Source: Chlorobiota bacterium (lineage in GTDB: Bacteria > Bacteroidota > Bacteroidia > Bacteroidales > F082). Taken from it: a stretch of DNA of 48,182 bases. The position numbers and the translations under genes are program-made. Where the stretch lies: positions 1 to 48,182 of the forward strand of contig JAADIS010000029.1 of assembly GCA_013151215.1 (NCBI GenBank), in the 5' to 3' direction. The notes beneath the pieces are model-generated. The model was not told where the DNA came from, did no database searches, and saw only the letters and a program-made list of their open reading frames with translations. This document shows positions 7,919 to 16,643 of the stretch, piece after piece. Numbering within the stretch: the first letter of the stretch is position 1; each line of letters starts with the position of its first letter.

Positions 7919-9529
7919 TTAGAAAATCTGACTGCAAAAGTCGTCAGGCAGTTCAATGTTCCACTCTACGATCATATCTTGTTCAACAACATAATTCATT
8001 TCGTACCATTGACCGTTAAAATATGTTCCAATAACGTATTCCTTGCCAATTTCGACATCGCAAATCTGGGCAATGCCATTGGTCATGAACTCCCATCTCC
8101 AGCAATACTCATCAACAGGTCGGAACCAACCTCCGTAAGTGGGGCGTATCTCGACATCCGGGTTAGAGGCACAACGTCCCATGACATCAATCGTTACAGT
8201 TGTGGTGTTGGCACCAAGCGTAATCAGGTTAAGCTCTACGATGTCCGGGGCACAAAGATTTTCAATATAAGTAAAGTCTTCATCAACAATGGTGTTAAAG
8301 CATCCCGAATTAATCCATTCTATATAAACCGGCATGTTGGCAGGTGCATAATAAGTTTGTATAGGATCGTTTTCACAACCATAAAGGTCGATATAAGAAA
8401 AGAAGGTGTTGTCGGCCTGTTTGCGCATGATCCCGAATTGCGTTGTGCATCCGCAACCGCCGAAATCGCCAGTAAACAGAAATTGAATACCCTCATCGCA
8501 ATACTCCGACCAAAACCAGTCGAAATTCCAATACGACAGATGCGAAAGCTGGGCTGTTACATTGAAATCGGATCTTCCACCTGATTCCACGCTTACCGTT
8601 TGCTCATAGGTCCATTGCCCGTTATCAGGATCATAACTATAAACCGGGAGATCGTCGCCGGCAGCAATGGAACTTTGGGTTTCCGGATTATATGTTGCTC
8701 CTTGTATGCCCATGCTGAGGCCAAGGGTGTTTTGCTCGAAGGTCTTTGCGGAAGTGCCGTTTTCGTCGCTAATTTCCAATGCCAGGAACCCTGCCGAGAA
8801 GAATGCCCCGTCCTGCGATTGCCCGTCCTGATATATCGTCGTCATCAACCCGCCGGGGAATGAGGCAAGCGATTCATCCTTCAGATTGTCGAAATAAACA
8901 AGTGTTATGTCGAGCGAGCCGCTGAGCGTATTGCCGTTTCCGTCCTTTATAATCGTTCCGGCCGGTATGCTTATTCCCACCTCGTCGCCTTGCGTCTTAA
9001 CAGAGATATCTTCCTGAACATTTCCATCAATCAGGTTGCCAACACCTTTTTCTTCCTTTACGACAACTCCGTCGGGAGGATTGGAAATATCGGTCATTAC
9101 TATTTTTTCGTTATATGTGCCTTCGGCAAGAATGCTTATGCTTTTGCTGGTTGAGATATATCCGTCCAAAGTCGCCACAACAGTAAACTTTATTGGGTTG
9201 GAAACAGAAGGCACGAACTCGGTATTGGGGTTGAGCGCCAATGCTAAAAACCCATTTGCCGAACTATATGACTCCCTTATGACGCCTGAATTATCGACAA
9301 CGGCATCCGAGTTTTCCCCCATTACGGCCACAGCAACTTCAACATCGCCGTTGAAGCCTATTAGATTGCCTGTTTTGGCATCGGTGAACTGAAGGTTGAC
9401 ATAAGTTTTAAGAAGGTCGAAATTGATGATCAGCTTGGCTCCGTCAATTGGGTTTTTAATCTTACAGGAATCGGTAGTAACTGATAATAGTGCTATTAGT
9501 AATAATGCTATAATACTTTTAATTTTCAT
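7919..9529 (-). CDS. Exported lipoprotein with ZU5-like domain
   Basis: A 536-aa predicted lipoprotein: hydrophobic signal MKIKSIIALLLIALLSVTT with lipobox TTDSC (Cys 22). A beta-rich N-terminal part (about 35-150) is followed by a segment with VGISIPAGTIIKDGNG (about 185-200), which resembles ZU5/CILP-type domains, and LSHLSYWNFDWFW near 330. The C-terminal 200 residues contain many paired Cys, as expected in an extracytoplasmic disulfide-stabilised domain. Function is unknown; a surface or periplasmic binding role is only inference. It follows the outer-membrane barrel gene by 25 nt in one operon. Confidence 0.75.
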   Translation of the reverse strand: MKIKSIIALLLIALLSVTTDSCKIKNPIDGAKLIINFDLLKTYVNLQFTDAKTGNLIGFNGDVEVAVAVMGENSDAVVDNSGVIRESYSSANGFLALALNPNTEFVPSVSNPIKFTVVATLDGYISTSKSISILAEGTYNEKIVMTDISNPPDGVVVKEEKGVGNLIDGNVQEDISVKTQGDEVGISIPAGTIIKDGNGNTLSGSLDITLVYFDNLKDESLASFPGGLMTTIYQDGQSQDGAFFSAGFLALEISDENGTSAKTFEQNTLGLSMGIQGATYNPETQSSIAAGDDLPVYSYDPDNGQWTYEQTVSVESGGRSDFNVTAQLSHLSYWNFDWFWSEYCDEGIQFLFTGDFGGCGCTTQFGIMRKQADNTFFSYIDLYGCENDPIQTYYAPANMPVYIEWINSGCFNTIVDEDFTYIENLCAPDIVELNLITLGANTTTVTIDVMGRCASNPDVEIRPTYGGWFRPVDEYCWRWEFMTNGIAQICDVEIGKEYVIGTYFNGQWYEMNYVVEQDMIVEWNIELPDDFCSQIF

Positions 9530-9554
9530 GACAATGATTTTTTAATGTTTGTTT

Positions 9555-10277
9555 TTAAAATAGTTTGAAGGAAAGTTGGAAATTTAAGAAAGGATAGAAC
9601 ATATAGCCCTTTACGTTATCTTGAAGAAGCTGTCTTTGTTCCTCATTTGCCGTTGGCGCTACCATTCCGGTTGCGTCGAGCGTAACTTTCGGGGAGCCTT
9701 GGTAAAGCGCGCCTAGGTCAACATTAAAGGCCACGAGCTTGTTCCTGGAGATAGTGTGCCCGAAACCTATACCAAGGTATGGGCATATTTCATTCGGTCT
9801 CAAGGTGTATCGGATTGAGCCCATTGTTTCGGGAGTTATCTCAATAACGCCGATATACTGTGATTTATCAGCTTTGCTCTCGAACTCCAATACCGACATA
9901 TTATACATCAGGCCGGCAGTAAGATAAACTGATCTCGCGAAATACCAGTCGAACAGCAATGAAACAGATCCTACGGTAGTATAGTTAAAAGCAGTTCCCC
10001 CAATGTCGTCAAAAGTAGAGATTTTGAAATCCTGCTTTAAATAAGAGGCGCCGAGGCGCAAGGTAAAGCTGCTGTTGAAAGACTTTACGATATCGGCACC
10101 GAAGCCTAAGCTGGAGGCTTTTATGCCTATGCCCCAACCGGGCGTGAATTTTGTGGTTTTTATGATCTTCGACAAATCGGCGCCCTGGTCGTTGTTTTCG
10201 TTATCCTCCTGTGCATATACTTGCCCTGACAACAAAATACAGCCAATTAAGATAAATAGTAAAGGTAGTTTTTTCAT
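9555..10277 (-). CDS. Outer-membrane beta-barrel protein
   Basis: A 240-aa protein with a signal peptide (MKKLPLLFILIGCILLSGQVYAQ), an acidic linker and alternating amphipathic strands from residue about 45, ending in FQLSFKLF with the terminal Phe typical of proteins inserted by the BAM machinery. Size suggests an 8- to 10-strand barrel. No specific family is recognised. It has its own promoter and is first in an operon with the downstream lipoprotein, suggesting the two act together at the outer membrane. Confidence 0.8.
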   Translation of the reverse strand: MKKLPLLFILIGCILLSGQVYAQEDNENNDQGADLSKIIKTTKFTPGWGIGIKASSLGFGADIVKSFNSSFTLRLGASYLKQDFKISTFDDIGGTAFNYTTVGSVSLLFDWYFARSVYLTAGLMYNMSVLEFESKADKSQYIGVIEITPETMGSIRYTLRPNEICPYLGIGFGHTISRNKLVAFNVDLGALYQGSPKVTLDATGMVAPTANEEQRQLLQDNVKGYMFYPFLNFQLSFKLF

Positions 10278-10302
10278 GTTTGATGAATTATTGTTAAGAG
10301 AA

Positions 10303-10334
10303 CAAATATATAAAAAAGCCCGTAAACATTCAAA
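10303..10334 (-). promoter_or_regulatory. Promoter of OMP-lipoprotein operon
   Basis: The minus strand reads TTTG (10334-10331), a 20-nt spacer and TATATTTG (10310-10303), a good Bacteroidota consensus. The ATG of the barrel protein is 25 nt downstream. Confidence 0.7.
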
Positions 10335-10390
10335 TCAGGTGATTTATATTAATTTTCGTAAATTGCCATCCGAAGGAATCAATATAATTA

Positions 10391-11848
10391 ATGTTTAAAC
10401 TTACAATACTTTCTTTAATAGTTGCTGTTGTTTGCTCATGTAGCCTGAGCGAAAACCATGATAAAAAAAAACTCGTAAAAGGCACAGCCCCGCCAGATAA
10501 GAAAAGCGAATTCTTTAGCGGGGCTTATGCACTAAACAAAATACTGGAAAGCAAAGTGCTGCATGCCGTTACCGATTTTGGCCCCAGCAGTTATTTCATA
10601 TATCATGGTGAGCCCATGGGCTACCAATATGAGTTCCTGAAGAAATTTTCCGAATACCTTGGCGTAGAACTGGAACTTAAAACAGAAAAGAACTTGCTCA
10701 ATTCGATGCAGATGCTGGAAAACGGCCAGGTTGACATCATAGCCATGGGACTTACCGTTACCAACGAGCGAAAAAACAAATTCGACTTCACGGATCCCAT
10801 ATTGTTTACGCGCCAGGTGCTTGTACAGCGAAAGCCAAAAGGCTGGGAAAAAATGAAAACCCTTGATGAAATAGAGTCCCATTTGATAAGGAACACCCTC
10901 GACCTTGCCGGAAAAACAATTTACGTAAAAAAAGGAACCGTTTATAAAAACAGGCTTACGGCAATGGCAAACAGCATAGCCGACAGTATAATTATTATAG
11001 AGGACGAACGCTGGACAGACAAATTGATAGATGCAGTTTCCAGTGGTGAAATCGACTATACCATTGCCGATGAGCATATTGCCCTTGTGAACGCCCGCGA
11101 GCATAAGAATATTGATATAAAAACCCCGGTAAGCTTTCCTCAAAAGGTTTCGTGGGCAGTGCAAAAAGGGCAAACAGCACTTGTTGACACGCTGAATTTC
11201 TGGCTCAGGTCATTCAAGAAGAAAATTGAGTACAGGCTTCTTTACAATAAATATTTTATCAACCGCCGGGCATCGCGGATAGCCAAAAGCAACTACAACT
11301 CCTATTCCGGCAACCAGTTGTCGCCTTATGACGATTTAATAAAAAAACACTCGCAAATAATAGGCTGGGACTGGCGTTTGATAGCATCGCTGATTTATCA
11401 GGAGTCTGATTTCAAACCCAATGCAAGATCCTGGGTTGGTGCTTATGGATTAATGCAGCTTATGCCGACCGTGCTCGAAAAATACGGGCTCGACACCACA
11501 GCCACCCCCGAACAGCAAATAGTCGCAGGAATCAAACACCTAAAATATATAGAGGGTTTGGTCTCAAAAGTCGTTGATGACAGCACCCAATGGCAAAATT
11601 TCGTATTGGCAAGTTATAATTCAGGTATAGGACATATTTTGGATGCCCGCCGCTTGGCAAAAAAATACAATAAAAACCCCGATGTTTGGAATGGCAATGT
11701 TGATGAGTTTGTTTTGAAATTATCAGATAAAGAGTATTATCACGACTCCCTTGTTCAATATGGATATATGCGCGGTCAAGAGACCTATAATTTTGTTGCT
11801 GAAATCACCTATCGCTACGAGCAATATCGTGATTTGATTAAAGATTGA
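10391..11848 (+). CDS. mltF: MltF-like membrane-bound lytic murein transglycosylase
   Basis: Cleaves peptidoglycan glycan strands, leaving 1,6-anhydro-MurNAc ends. The 485-aa lipoprotein has a signal with lipobox VCSC (Cys 17), an N-terminal periplasmic solute-binding-like (SBP3) domain (about 55-290, with MGYQYEFLKKFSEYLG and FDFTDP) and a C-terminal SLT domain (about 310-460) with catalytic Glu 338 in IYQESDF, followed by GAYGLMQLMP and NSGIGH. This two-domain order is that of MltF. It diverges from the barrel operon and converges with tatA, with a 6-bp gap. Confidence 0.93.
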   Translation: MFKLTILSLIVAVVCSCSLSENHDKKKLVKGTAPPDKKSEFFSGAYALNKILESKVLHAVTDFGPSSYFIYHGEPMGYQYEFLKKFSEYLGVELELKTEKNLLNSMQMLENGQVDIIAMGLTVTNERKNKFDFTDPILFTRQVLVQRKPKGWEKMKTLDEIESHLIRNTLDLAGKTIYVKKGTVYKNRLTAMANSIADSIIIIEDERWTDKLIDAVSSGEIDYTIADEHIALVNAREHKNIDIKTPVSFPQKVSWAVQKGQTALVDTLNFWLRSFKKKIEYRLLYNKYFINRRASRIAKSNYNSYSGNQLSPYDDLIKKHSQIIGWDWRLIASLIYQESDFKPNARSWVGAYGLMQLMPTVLEKYGLDTTATPEQQIVAGIKHLKYIEGLVSKVVDDSTQWQNFVLASYNSGIGHILDARRLAKKYNKNPDVWNGNVDEFVLKLSDKEYYHDSLVQYGYMRGQETYNFVAEITYRYEQYRDLIKD

Positions 11849-11854
11849 CCGAAC

Positions 11855-12064
11855 TCACTTCTTGTCGTCGGACTTTTCGTCACCCTCTTTTTTGTCGTCG
11901 CCACCGACGCCTTCCTTAAATTCCTTAATGCCTTTACCAAGCCCCCGCATTAATTCAGGAATCTTTCTGCCGCCAAAAAGAAGAATGACAACAATTACGA
12001 TAACTGCTATTTCGGGACCTCCCAGCCAGCCGGCTTGCTGAACAATATTAAAATCAAAATTCAT
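11855..12064 (-). CDS. tatA: Sec-independent translocase TatA/E-type subunit
   Basis: A component of the twin-arginine pathway, which exports folded proteins. The 69-aa protein has the N-terminal membrane helix ([18 protein letters not shown]), the [23 protein letters not shown] hinge and amphipathic helix, and a charged tail. The ATG at 12064 is chosen; the frame is open to 12133 but the extra residues are not Tat-like and would overlap the promoter. No tatC is in the window. Confidence 0.92.
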   Translation of the reverse strand: MNFDFNIVQQAGWLGGPEIAVIVIVVILLFGGRKIPELMRGLGKGIKEFKEGVGGDDKKEGDEKSDDKK

Positions 12065-12083
12065 ATCGATAAATATTTTGGGA

Positions 12084-12116
12084 CAAAGATACAAAAATAT
12101 GAGTGTTTGGTACAAA
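12084..12116 (-). promoter_or_regulatory. Promoter of tatA
   Basis: The minus strand reads TTTG (12116-12113), a 21-nt spacer and TATCTTTG (12091-12084). The start codon at 12064 is 20 nt downstream, which supports the shorter TatA start. Confidence 0.65.
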
Positions 12117-12177
12117 TATTTATGCTTATTCAAAGCGGGAAAACCTGTCAGCCAAACGAATCAAAACAGGGGTCAAC

Positions 12178-12207
12178 AAAAAATATTTGAACAAATCCCA
12201 TTTGTTC
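12178..12207 (-). terminator. Terminator after the DUF3857 operon
   Basis: A perfect 8-bp stem, GAACAAAT (12189-12196) with ATTTGTTC (12200-12207), and a 3-nt loop. On the minus strand it is followed by AAATATTTTTT. It is 21 nt beyond the stop of the downstream DUF3857 gene. Confidence 0.7.
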
Positions 12208-12227
12208 TTGCCTAATAAACTGAAAAA

Positions 12228-14132
12228 TCAGTCTTTAGGTACAATCAACACTTTTGATTTATCGGCAAGACTTACTTTTTTAAGATAAGCACGCAGTTCA
12301 TCATACTTTTCAGGAGGATATTTCCCTTTATAAACTACCTGCTTACGAACATATTTCAACTTATTAGCAAGCAAACTATATGAGGTATAAAAACTTCCGA
12401 AATCACTTATTAAAGTGTCGTTGCCGGGATACGATTTTATTAAGTAGCCGTCGGGTATGCGAAATTCAAGGCTATCGATTTTTGTTAGACCATGACTTAT
12501 AAACACCTCCGACTCCTGCTTGTTGATGGCTGACGGTATGTCGATTATCGTATTAAAAAAATTGATGTTGAACAATAAACGGCTTCCCAGTTTTTTTACA
12601 TATCTATCGGCGGAAATACTATATTTCTCGGTAACCAATGGGTTTTCCGACCTTGTCTCCTCAATTGCATAATCCTTGTCGTTTAGAGAGAAATTCTTTA
12701 TATGTATCCTTTCCCTTACATCGTCCATGCGCCTTTTTCCTTCGATATAGCATAAATAGTTAATGTTGTCATAATATAAGCCACCATAAATATTTTTGAT
12801 GTCGGCTTTTGCATTTCCATCGGGGTCAATAATAATTTTGGCATTTCTGTACCTGTAATTATCATCTGTATTTAATGCTGGCGTATTAACAAGTTGCGAA
12901 TTGTTTTCGTTGATGATCAATGCTTTGCGACCTTCTGTAAATGAACCTATATAACCAAAAGGATTTCTTTGGCTGGTACATTCCAACCAAATGGTATCAT
13001 TTTGGTCGGGCACACAAATTATAACATGGTTAAACTGGTTGGAAGGAAAGTCGCTTATTATTTCCCTTGCATTGCTTCCGGCCCTTATTAATGTATAATA
13101 CGAATTTACCCCTGCAGATTTCAAGAGCGCATGAGTATAGTTGCTTAAACCTTTACAATCGCCATAGCCGTTATTATCAACATCGATGGCAGGAAAAGGT
13201 TGCCATCCCCCTATCCCGATAATAACATTCACATATCTGGTTTTCGACTGCATATATTCGTAAACGGCTTTGGTTTTTTCACGTTTAGTGGTGAGGTTTT
13301 TAGTCAGCTCATGAATTTCATTTATCGTTTTCGACGACAAAGCATCCCTTTCCATCCCAAGCGTATAAATCCATTTCCCAAAAGCCTCCCATGTTTTACT
13401 GTTCCCTGCATAACCCGACATTTCAAAGTCGTTGGGAGCGGCCATGACTATAGGTGCCAACTCAGGAAAAGGCAAATCGTAATCTTCATATTTATAGGGT
13501 TTTATGTTCTTAAAATCCCAACGGTAACTATTTTTATCGCCTACTTTGTTAATGCTTGGCTCATGCTCGAAGTTTAGGTTCAAATACCTCAAGCTGCCGT
13601 TTTTCCGGATCGTATAACTCGCCCTTTCGCAACCCATTTCATAAGTTTGAACCGGTGCGAATATAGGATAAGCCAATAAACCGTTATATGTTTTCGTAAA
13701 CGAATACTCTATCGTAAACGGATATTTATAATAATCAGGGCGATATAATTTTTGGCGAATGTCGGCAAACAGCGCGCTTTCGGTAAAAGCAGTTGCATCG
13801 AGTATATCTCGTTTAGGGACTGTCTTGACCTTTTTACCGTCCTTGTCGTAGATAACAATCTTTATTCCGCTTATTTTAGTGAACTCATCATAAGTTTCCT
13901 GGAAATAAGAATTGGAACGGTGGCTTTCATGAAGAATACTTATCACTTTTTTTTCTTTCAGTACGGCATGCGAACGTGAGTTGATATCGAACACCACCTC
14001 CCTCAACCTGATAACCGAGCCTGCATTTTCCTTTATGCTGTCAGGAATTATTGAAACTCTATAATTTGCCTGTGCAAAATCCACCGACGGAATCAGGAGA
14101 ATAACGATAATTGCTAAGATAACCTTCTTCAT
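12228..14132 (-). CDS. DUF3857/transglutaminase-like protein, catalytic residues mostly intact
   Basis: A 634-aa exported protein: signal MKKVILAIIVILLIPSVDFAQ, an N-terminal DUF3857 beta domain (about 40-220), a transglutaminase-like domain (about 270-400) and a C-terminal DUF2569-like or beta domain. The Cys-His part of the triad is visible at GDCKG (Cys 326) and FNHVI (His 369). The third position reads WLECTS, with Glu 384 where Asp is usual (LDPT/LDAT). The role of these periplasmic proteins is unknown; peptidase or amide-modifying activity is inferred from the fold. It is 8 nt downstream of a paralogue whose active site is lost. Confidence 0.85.
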   Translation of the reverse strand: MKKVILAIIVILLIPSVDFAQANYRVSIIPDSIKENAGSVIRLREVVFDINSRSHAVLKEKKVISILHESHRSNSYFQETYDEFTKISGIKIVIYDKDGKKVKTVPKRDILDATAFTESALFADIRQKLYRPDYYKYPFTIEYSFTKTYNGLLAYPIFAPVQTYEMGCERASYTIRKNGSLRYLNLNFEHEPSINKVGDKNSYRWDFKNIKPYKYEDYDLPFPELAPIVMAAPNDFEMSGYAGNSKTWEAFGKWIYTLGMERDALSSKTINEIHELTKNLTTKREKTKAVYEYMQSKTRYVNVIIGIGGWQPFPAIDVDNNGYGDCKGLSNYTHALLKSAGVNSYYTLIRAGSNAREIISDFPSNQFNHVIICVPDQNDTIWLECTSQRNPFGYIGSFTEGRKALIINENNSQLVNTPALNTDDNYRYRNAKIIIDPDGNAKADIKNIYGGLYYDNINYLCYIEGKRRMDDVRERIHIKNFSLNDKDYAIEETRSENPLVTEKYSISADRYVKKLGSRLLFNINFFNTIIDIPSAINKQESEVFISHGLTKIDSLEFRIPDGYLIKSYPGNDTLISDFGSFYTSYSLLANKLKYVRKQVVYKGKYPPEKYDELRAYLKKVSLADKSKVLIVPKD

Positions 14133-14140
14133 CTTGCTTG

Positions 14141-16021
14141 TTAATTTATGTTGAACACAACAGGATAGCCTTGATTATTAATTACTTGCGAATAAAACTC
14201 CTTTATATACAAATATGCGTTTTCCGGGAAGACAGAGCGGTTGATCAGTAGTTTGTAGTTAAGGGTAAGAACATTGTTGTTCATTTGATATATCATAGTA
14301 AACTTAGCGGATTTCTCAGGCAAGCTGATACTCACGGGCTTTGGAAGTTCGGCAATGGTAAAATTTTCAGGAACGGCAATTCTAACGACTCCGCTAGCGG
14401 CCCTTGCATAAGCAAAATCAACCGGGTATTTTCGTTCTTCCAACTTGAAGGGGTTCTCGTTTATTTGTTCGAACAAAAACATATTTATGAATGCCTGCCC
14501 GTCAATAACGCTTACAGCATCTTCGATTTCAATCTCATATTTTTCTGAAACGGGTTTTTCCAAAACCTTGACATTTTCAATTTTGTAATCAATAATGCTT
14601 AAGCCATCCTTATCGTTAGCTAAGTTTTCAACATAATCCTGATCGCCCAAATATGATTTATAGTCATTTCTGAAAGAGTAGGCTGCATAATCCTTGTTCA
14701 AATAGCTCAATTTCCCGCTCAGGTTCATGTTTTCGTCCAGCGTTAAATCGTAATAGGCTCTTTTGGCAAATTTTTCCTTGGGAGAAATAATAGCCGCTTG
14801 AGTATTATGTCCGTCTAATACCCGGCCCCCATAATTAAGGCATCTTACAGGAAGCATATTCCAGGCCAAATCTTTGCTTGTGGCATCAAGTATCAAGGGT
14901 TTACCGTCAACATTTACATAGGCAACAACATAATTAAGCTTGTTAAGCGAAGGATATGTCGGATGAAGCATGCCATTGGCCCTTGTGCTCATAACCATCG
15001 GGCGCGCGTCCAAATCCAGTTTGTCAAGCAGTTCGATAAGCATTAAATTAATTTCGGCAGAATTCCCTTCTTTGTCTTTTGCAACTTCACTAAGATTATC
15101 TTCTGCAATAGTAAATCTGCTTACCCCGTTCCAACTTACTAAGGATTTTATTTTTTCAACAGCGAGTTTTGCTTTTTCCGTATCCGTAGTTGCCGCTTCT
15201 TCAATTTCCTTGGCGTATTTGTTCAGGAAACCATTAGGCCATTCAAGTGCTTTCCCAAAAGAATTAATCCTTAAAAGTATTGTTTGCACCGATTTCCATG
15301 AACTTGTATATTCTAAGGCATAATAGCCCGGAAAATGAGTTTCGTTTATGTCCAGTTCGATTCTCGACAAATAATTCTTATCGGAAGAAATATAAGCTTC
15401 GCTGATAAACGCGGGCATGTTTTCAGCCCTCCAGTGATTATAGCCAACACTTTGCGGACGGATAATGCCACCTAAACTTTTCCGGAATGTAAGATATTGA
15501 TTGTCGCCCAGTTCGAGTTCGCTCAAAACAACAGGTATCGATCTTTGAAAATACCAAACAGGAGGAAAACCATCATATTTTACTTCGATATCAAGTACGG
15601 ACCCAACCTTTACGTTAGGCATGGCAACATTATACTCAAACTTATAATCCCATATTTTTTCTTCATAAATATTGTGTTTATCCAGTTTGGTTTCAATTAT
15701 TTTACCGCCTTCCAAGTTGAAAGTGATACCTTTTATAAATCCTTTTGCTCCTGTATTGAATTCATAATTGGCAAAGTCCAAACCTTCCTTTTTAAGTATT
15801 TTGAGCCTACGGTGAAAATAAAATTGATGATTTGTGCCATCATATTCGCCTTTTTCATACAATACTACAGCAACTGCTGAGGTGTCGAATTCATAGGTTG
15901 TCATTTGCAGGTCAGCAAGGCCTACTTTACCGTATTTTATTTTCTTGCCTTTGGCAAAACTGTTGTTAACCAACAGAATAGCCATTGCCGCGATAAGCAA
16001 CGCACTTAAAACTTTTTTCAT
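14141..16021 (-). CDS. DUF3857 protein with degenerate transglutaminase active site
   Basis: A 626-aa exported paralogue of the next gene downstream. ATG 16021 is chosen because it begins a good signal peptide (MKKVLSALLIAAMAILLVNNSFA); the longer frame starts at a TTG at 16060. DUF3857 occupies the first third. In the transglutaminase-like region the catalytic Cys segment reads KEGNSAEIN (Ser in place of Cys), the His segment reads LNYVVAY (Tyr in place of His), and only LDATSK keeps the Asp. It is therefore predicted to be non-catalytic, perhaps a binding partner of the downstream protein. Both form one operon. Confidence 0.83.
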   Translation of the reverse strand: MKKVLSALLIAAMAILLVNNSFAKGKKIKYGKVGLADLQMTTYEFDTSAVAVVLYEKGEYDGTNHQFYFHRRLKILKKEGLDFANYEFNTGAKGFIKGITFNLEGGKIIETKLDKHNIYEEKIWDYKFEYNVAMPNVKVGSVLDIEVKYDGFPPVWYFQRSIPVVLSELELGDNQYLTFRKSLGGIIRPQSVGYNHWRAENMPAFISEAYISSDKNYLSRIELDINETHFPGYYALEYTSSWKSVQTILLRINSFGKALEWPNGFLNKYAKEIEEAATTDTEKAKLAVEKIKSLVSWNGVSRFTIAEDNLSEVAKDKEGNSAEINLMLIELLDKLDLDARPMVMSTRANGMLHPTYPSLNKLNYVVAYVNVDGKPLILDATSKDLAWNMLPVRCLNYGGRVLDGHNTQAAIISPKEKFAKRAYYDLTLDENMNLSGKLSYLNKDYAAYSFRNDYKSYLGDQDYVENLANDKDGLSIIDYKIENVKVLEKPVSEKYEIEIEDAVSVIDGQAFINMFLFEQINENPFKLEERKYPVDFAYARAASGVVRIAVPENFTIAELPKPVSISLPEKSAKFTMIYQMNNNVLTLNYKLLINRSVFPENAYLYIKEFYSQVINNQGYPVVFNIN

Positions 16022-16643
16022 GATACTCTTTGATTTGTTCAATGTTAATTTTTGGTTCAACCCTAATGCATTTTTAGGATTATTGATGTTCCCTAATTAA
16101 TAATATAGGAACAAAAATAAAAAAATTATTAACATTACGTTAACAGAATAAAGATAAGTACTGATAGAATAATGGCTTTTATAAGTTTCATTACTGCAAT
16201 TAAGCAGCACACAAGTAGTGATATGTCATTAACTATCTGTGAACGAAACAAGATAATTAAAATCGGAATGTTGGTTTATCATAATGAGGAGAAATAAGCC
16301 AATAGTATGTGTTGTTCATTTGTCTGAACTGAAAAAATCGGCTTTTCCCATTATATATAAATCATGTGAAATCTTTTGAATCAATAGGTTCATGGTTTGT
16401 AAACCAACACTTGTCGAATTAAATACCTTGTTGTGAAAGCCCATGTTATTTTTGTCGCTGTAAGGAGTAAATTCATGGCAATCAGGGCGTTAATTTTCGT
16501 TCATATTATTATAATAAGGTTTGGTAAATATTTTTTAGCATTTGCCTGCGGTAAAACTTGGGTAAAGAATATGATGGAAAAGACGCGCCCTTTATTGCCA
16601 ATTTAGTAAGTTAAAACGAGTTTAATTTAGATGATAATCAATA
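16022..16643. other. Intergenic region, no gene recognised
   Basis: A 622-bp AT-rich gap between divergent operons. Apart from the -7 candidate at 16112-16119, I see one short palindrome suitable for an operator, TGGTTT-GT-AAACCA (16393-16406). No plausible coding sequence, RNA gene or strong promoter for the gene at 16644 is visible. Confidence 0.5.
16112..16119 (-). promoter_or_regulatory. Candidate promoter -7 element of DUF3857 operon
   Basis: The minus strand reads TATTTTTG (16119-16112), 90 nt before the start codon. The -33 region is poor (no clean TTTG 17-21 nt upstream), so this is tentative. Confidence 0.4.

Noticed and set aside
7733-8584. 283-aa frame on the plus strand opposite the lipoprotein gene
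   Set aside because: It is antisense to two convincing minus-strand genes and their terminator, and has no family features.
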